DNA of 5,913 nt. Source: an uncultured Oscillibacter sp. (GTDB taxonomy: Bacteria > Bacillota > Clostridia > Oscillospirales > Oscillospiraceae). Each line of letters opens with the position of its first letter. The first letter of the stretch is position 1. The position numbers and the translations under genes are program-made. The stretch covers positions 1 to 5,913 of the forward strand of contig CAMHDB010000124.1 in NCBI GenBank assembly GCA_946183715.1, given 5' to 3'. Under the pieces are notes generated by a model. It was not told the origin of the DNA. It searched no databases and was given only the letters and a program-made list of their open reading frames with translations. Positions 5,234-5,913 of the stretch are shown in pieces.

Positions 5234-5500
5234 TCAGTCTAAGCGCTTATAGGCTTCCCCACGCGGCAACACGTCATCCACATAAATTTCGTCGCCGACC
5301 ATCTCAAACAGTACGCGGTAGTCACCCACTCGCAAGCGGTACAGGAAGGAATGGTTTTGAATTTTGCAGATATCCCCTTCCGGAATGCGTTCAATGCCCG
5401 CTTTTACACGTTCTTTCATGCGGCGGTCTAATGCGCGAATGCTTTTCGCGGCGGTTTTGGAATAGCTGATTTTCAATGTATCACCATGCTTCCGGCCCAT
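5234..5500 (-). CDS. RelE/ParE-superfamily toxin
   Basis: From ATG 5500 the protein has 88 residues. The RelE-type fold is visible: first strand LKISYSKTAAKSIRAL (9-24), helix RRMKERVKAGIERIPEGD (26-43), the hallmark LYRLRVGDYRVLFEM (53-67) and last strand EIYVDDVLPRGEAYKRL. Arg55, Arg57, Arg62, Arg80 and Tyr84 are candidates for the basic RNA-cleaving surface known in RelE mRNA interferases that act at the ribosome. The start is uncertain. ATG 5500 has no Shine-Dalgarno sequence. TTG 5476 has GGTGAT three bases upstream and matches where the family fold begins (80 residues). ATG 5536 lies inside the CRISPR repeat (100 residues). It is transcribed from P1 together with the antitoxin. Confidence 0.87.
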   Translation of the reverse strand: MGRKHGDTLKISYSKTAAKSIRALDRRMKERVKAGIERIPEGDICKIQNHSFLYRLRVGDYRVLFEMVGDEIYVDDVLPRGEAYKRLD

Positions 5501-5521
5501 ATGATAGCGGCTTTGCGTTTG

Positions 5522-5550
5522 GTTGGAATCCCTCATAGGCAAGGTATGAC
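5522..5550 (-). repeat. Solitary CRISPR repeat in the toxin mRNA leader
   Basis: This 29-bp stretch matches the array repeat at 26 of 29 positions. On the - strand the three changes are one C to G that removes the outer pair of the short stem (GCCTATGAGGG instead of CCCTATGAGGG) and two in the handle (ATTCCAAC instead of ATTAAAAC). It lies about 15 bp after the predicted transcription start of P1 and 21 bp before ATG 5500. It also contains an in-frame ATG (5536) and a GAGGG that is not placed correctly for any in-frame start. Confidence 0.85.
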
Positions 5551-5556
5551 GCCGCC

Positions 5557-5599
5557 TGACAGGATAGCGACATTATACCGGGTCGCCGCTACCCTGTCA
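5557..5599 (-). promoter_or_regulatory. Inverted repeat overlapping promoter P1, possible operator
   Basis: Arms TGACAGGATAGCG (5557-5569) and CGCTACCCTGTCA (5587-5599) are complementary at 12 of 13 positions around a 17-bp gap. The arm centres are 30 bp apart, close to three helical turns, which would let a dimer or a toxin-antitoxin complex bind both on one face. The arms cover the -35 box and the start-site region, a typical place for repression. Confidence 0.65.
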
Positions 5600-5600
5600 A
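5572..5600 (-). promoter_or_regulatory. Perfect sigma-A promoter of the toxin-antitoxin operon (P1)
   Basis: On the - strand, TTGACA (5600-5595), exactly 17 bp, then TATAAT (5577-5572). An A-rich stretch (AAAAAA) lies just upstream. It starts 8 bp after the spoVAE stop codon, and no terminator separates the two, so readthrough from spoVAE into the toxin gene is possible. Confidence 0.87.
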
Positions 5601-5608
5601 GAGTTTTT

Positions 5609-5913
5609 TCAGCGTTTGGTGCCGGGGCGGAACAACAGCGCGGCCAGTACGCCGCACACCGCCGCCGCCGTGACGCCGCCCGCCGCCGCCGTCAGGCCGC
5701 CCGTCAGGACGCCCAGCCAGCCCCGCCGCGCGACCGCCTCCCGTACACCGTTGGCGAGGGTATGCCCGAAGCCCGTCAGGGGCACCGACGCCCCGGCCCC
5801 GCCCCAGTCCGCGACGTACTCGTACACCCCCGCCGCGCTGAGAATCACCCCCGCCACGACGTAGCCCGTCAGAATCCGCGCCGGGGAAAGCCGCGTCCGG
5901 TCGATGAGTACCT
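5609..5913 (-). CDS. spoVAE: Stage V sporulation protein AE, C-terminal part (N-terminus outside window)
   Basis: The frame enters from the window edge and ends with TGA at 5611-5609; about 100 residues are visible, so perhaps 15-20 N-terminal residues are missing compared with the usual length near 116-120. It is recognised by LIDRTRLSPARILTGYVV, then GVYEYVADWGGAGASVPLTG, FGHTLANGVREAV and GWLGVLTGGLTAAAGGVTAA. This is the small, multi-pass SpoVAE(B) membrane protein of the SpoVA complex, which carries dipicolinic acid into the forespore and releases it in germination (known for the family). The GTG 82 codons before the stop is internal, not the start. The gene is followed at once by the toxin promoter P1; spoVAF, which usually follows closely, is almost 2 kb away. 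Confidence 0.93.
   Translation of the reverse strand, partial: VLIDRTRLSPARILTGYVVAGVILSAAGVYEYVADWGGAGASVPLTGFGHTLANGVREAVARRGWLGVLTGGLTAAAGGVTAAAVCGVLAALLFRPGTKR

Larger units (their letters stand above)
4940..5601 (-). repeat. 80-bp leader-plus-repeat unit duplicated on both sides of the toxin-antitoxin genes
   Basis: Blocks 4940-5019 and 5522-5601 align without gaps in the same orientation with 9 differences (71/80 identical). Each contains, in - strand order, a -35 box, a -10 box, an inverted repeat and one CRISPR repeat. The homology begins at the -35 box (CTTGACA) and stops exactly at the 3' end of the CRISPR repeat. Between the copies lie 502 bp carrying only the toxin and antitoxin genes. 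Confidence 0.9.

Overview
The window suggests a high-GC, endospore-forming member of the Clostridia (Oscillospiraceae-like, inferred). It holds two recognisable spoVA-locus genes: the 3' end of spoVAE at the right edge and a complete spoVAF. Shine-Dalgarno sequences are strong and of Firmicutes type, and the promoters are of sigma-A type. No rRNA, tRNA or cas gene is visible.

Layout, left to right. (1) Positions 1-302, + strand: the C-terminal end of an unknown protein built from 13-residue tandem repeats with a lysine-rich tail, closed by a palindromic terminator. (2) Positions 341-2175, - strand: a two-gene unit with its own promoter, encoding a DUF2156-GNAT acyltransferase fusion followed by a PaaI-like hotdog thioesterase. 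(3) Positions 2302-4624, - strand: spoVAF with a strong terminator, preceded by an unrecognised polytopic membrane protein gene that has its own promoter. (4) Positions 4739-5019, - strand: a minimal CRISPR array with three repeats, two spacers, a perfect sigma-A promoter in its short leader, a degenerate last repeat and an intrinsic terminator. (5) Positions 5025-5500, - strand: a RelE-type toxin gene followed by a small antitoxin gene. (6) Positions 5609-5913, - strand: spoVAE, cut by the window edge.

The most striking structure is in (4) and (5). An 80-bp block consisting of promoter, overlapping dyad and one CRISPR repeat occurs twice (4940-5019 and 5522-5601, about 89% identical, same orientation). 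One copy starts the CRISPR array. The other lies directly upstream of the toxin gene and places a CRISPR repeat in the toxin mRNA leader. The toxin-antitoxin pair therefore sits between two leader-repeat units, and both the toxin operon and the array have the same perfect-consensus promoter (TTGACA, 17 bp, TATAAT) overlapped by the same inverted repeat. This arrangement recalls CRISPR-regulated toxin-antitoxin modules (CreTA), but it contains an apparently complete protein-antitoxin system, and no convincing CreA-type match to the toxin promoter was found. Coordinated control of the two units, or Cas6 processing of the toxin mRNA, is inference.

The whole cassette lies between spoVAE and the genes leading to spoVAF, looks less GC-rich than its surroundings by eye, and was probably inserted into the sporulation locus.
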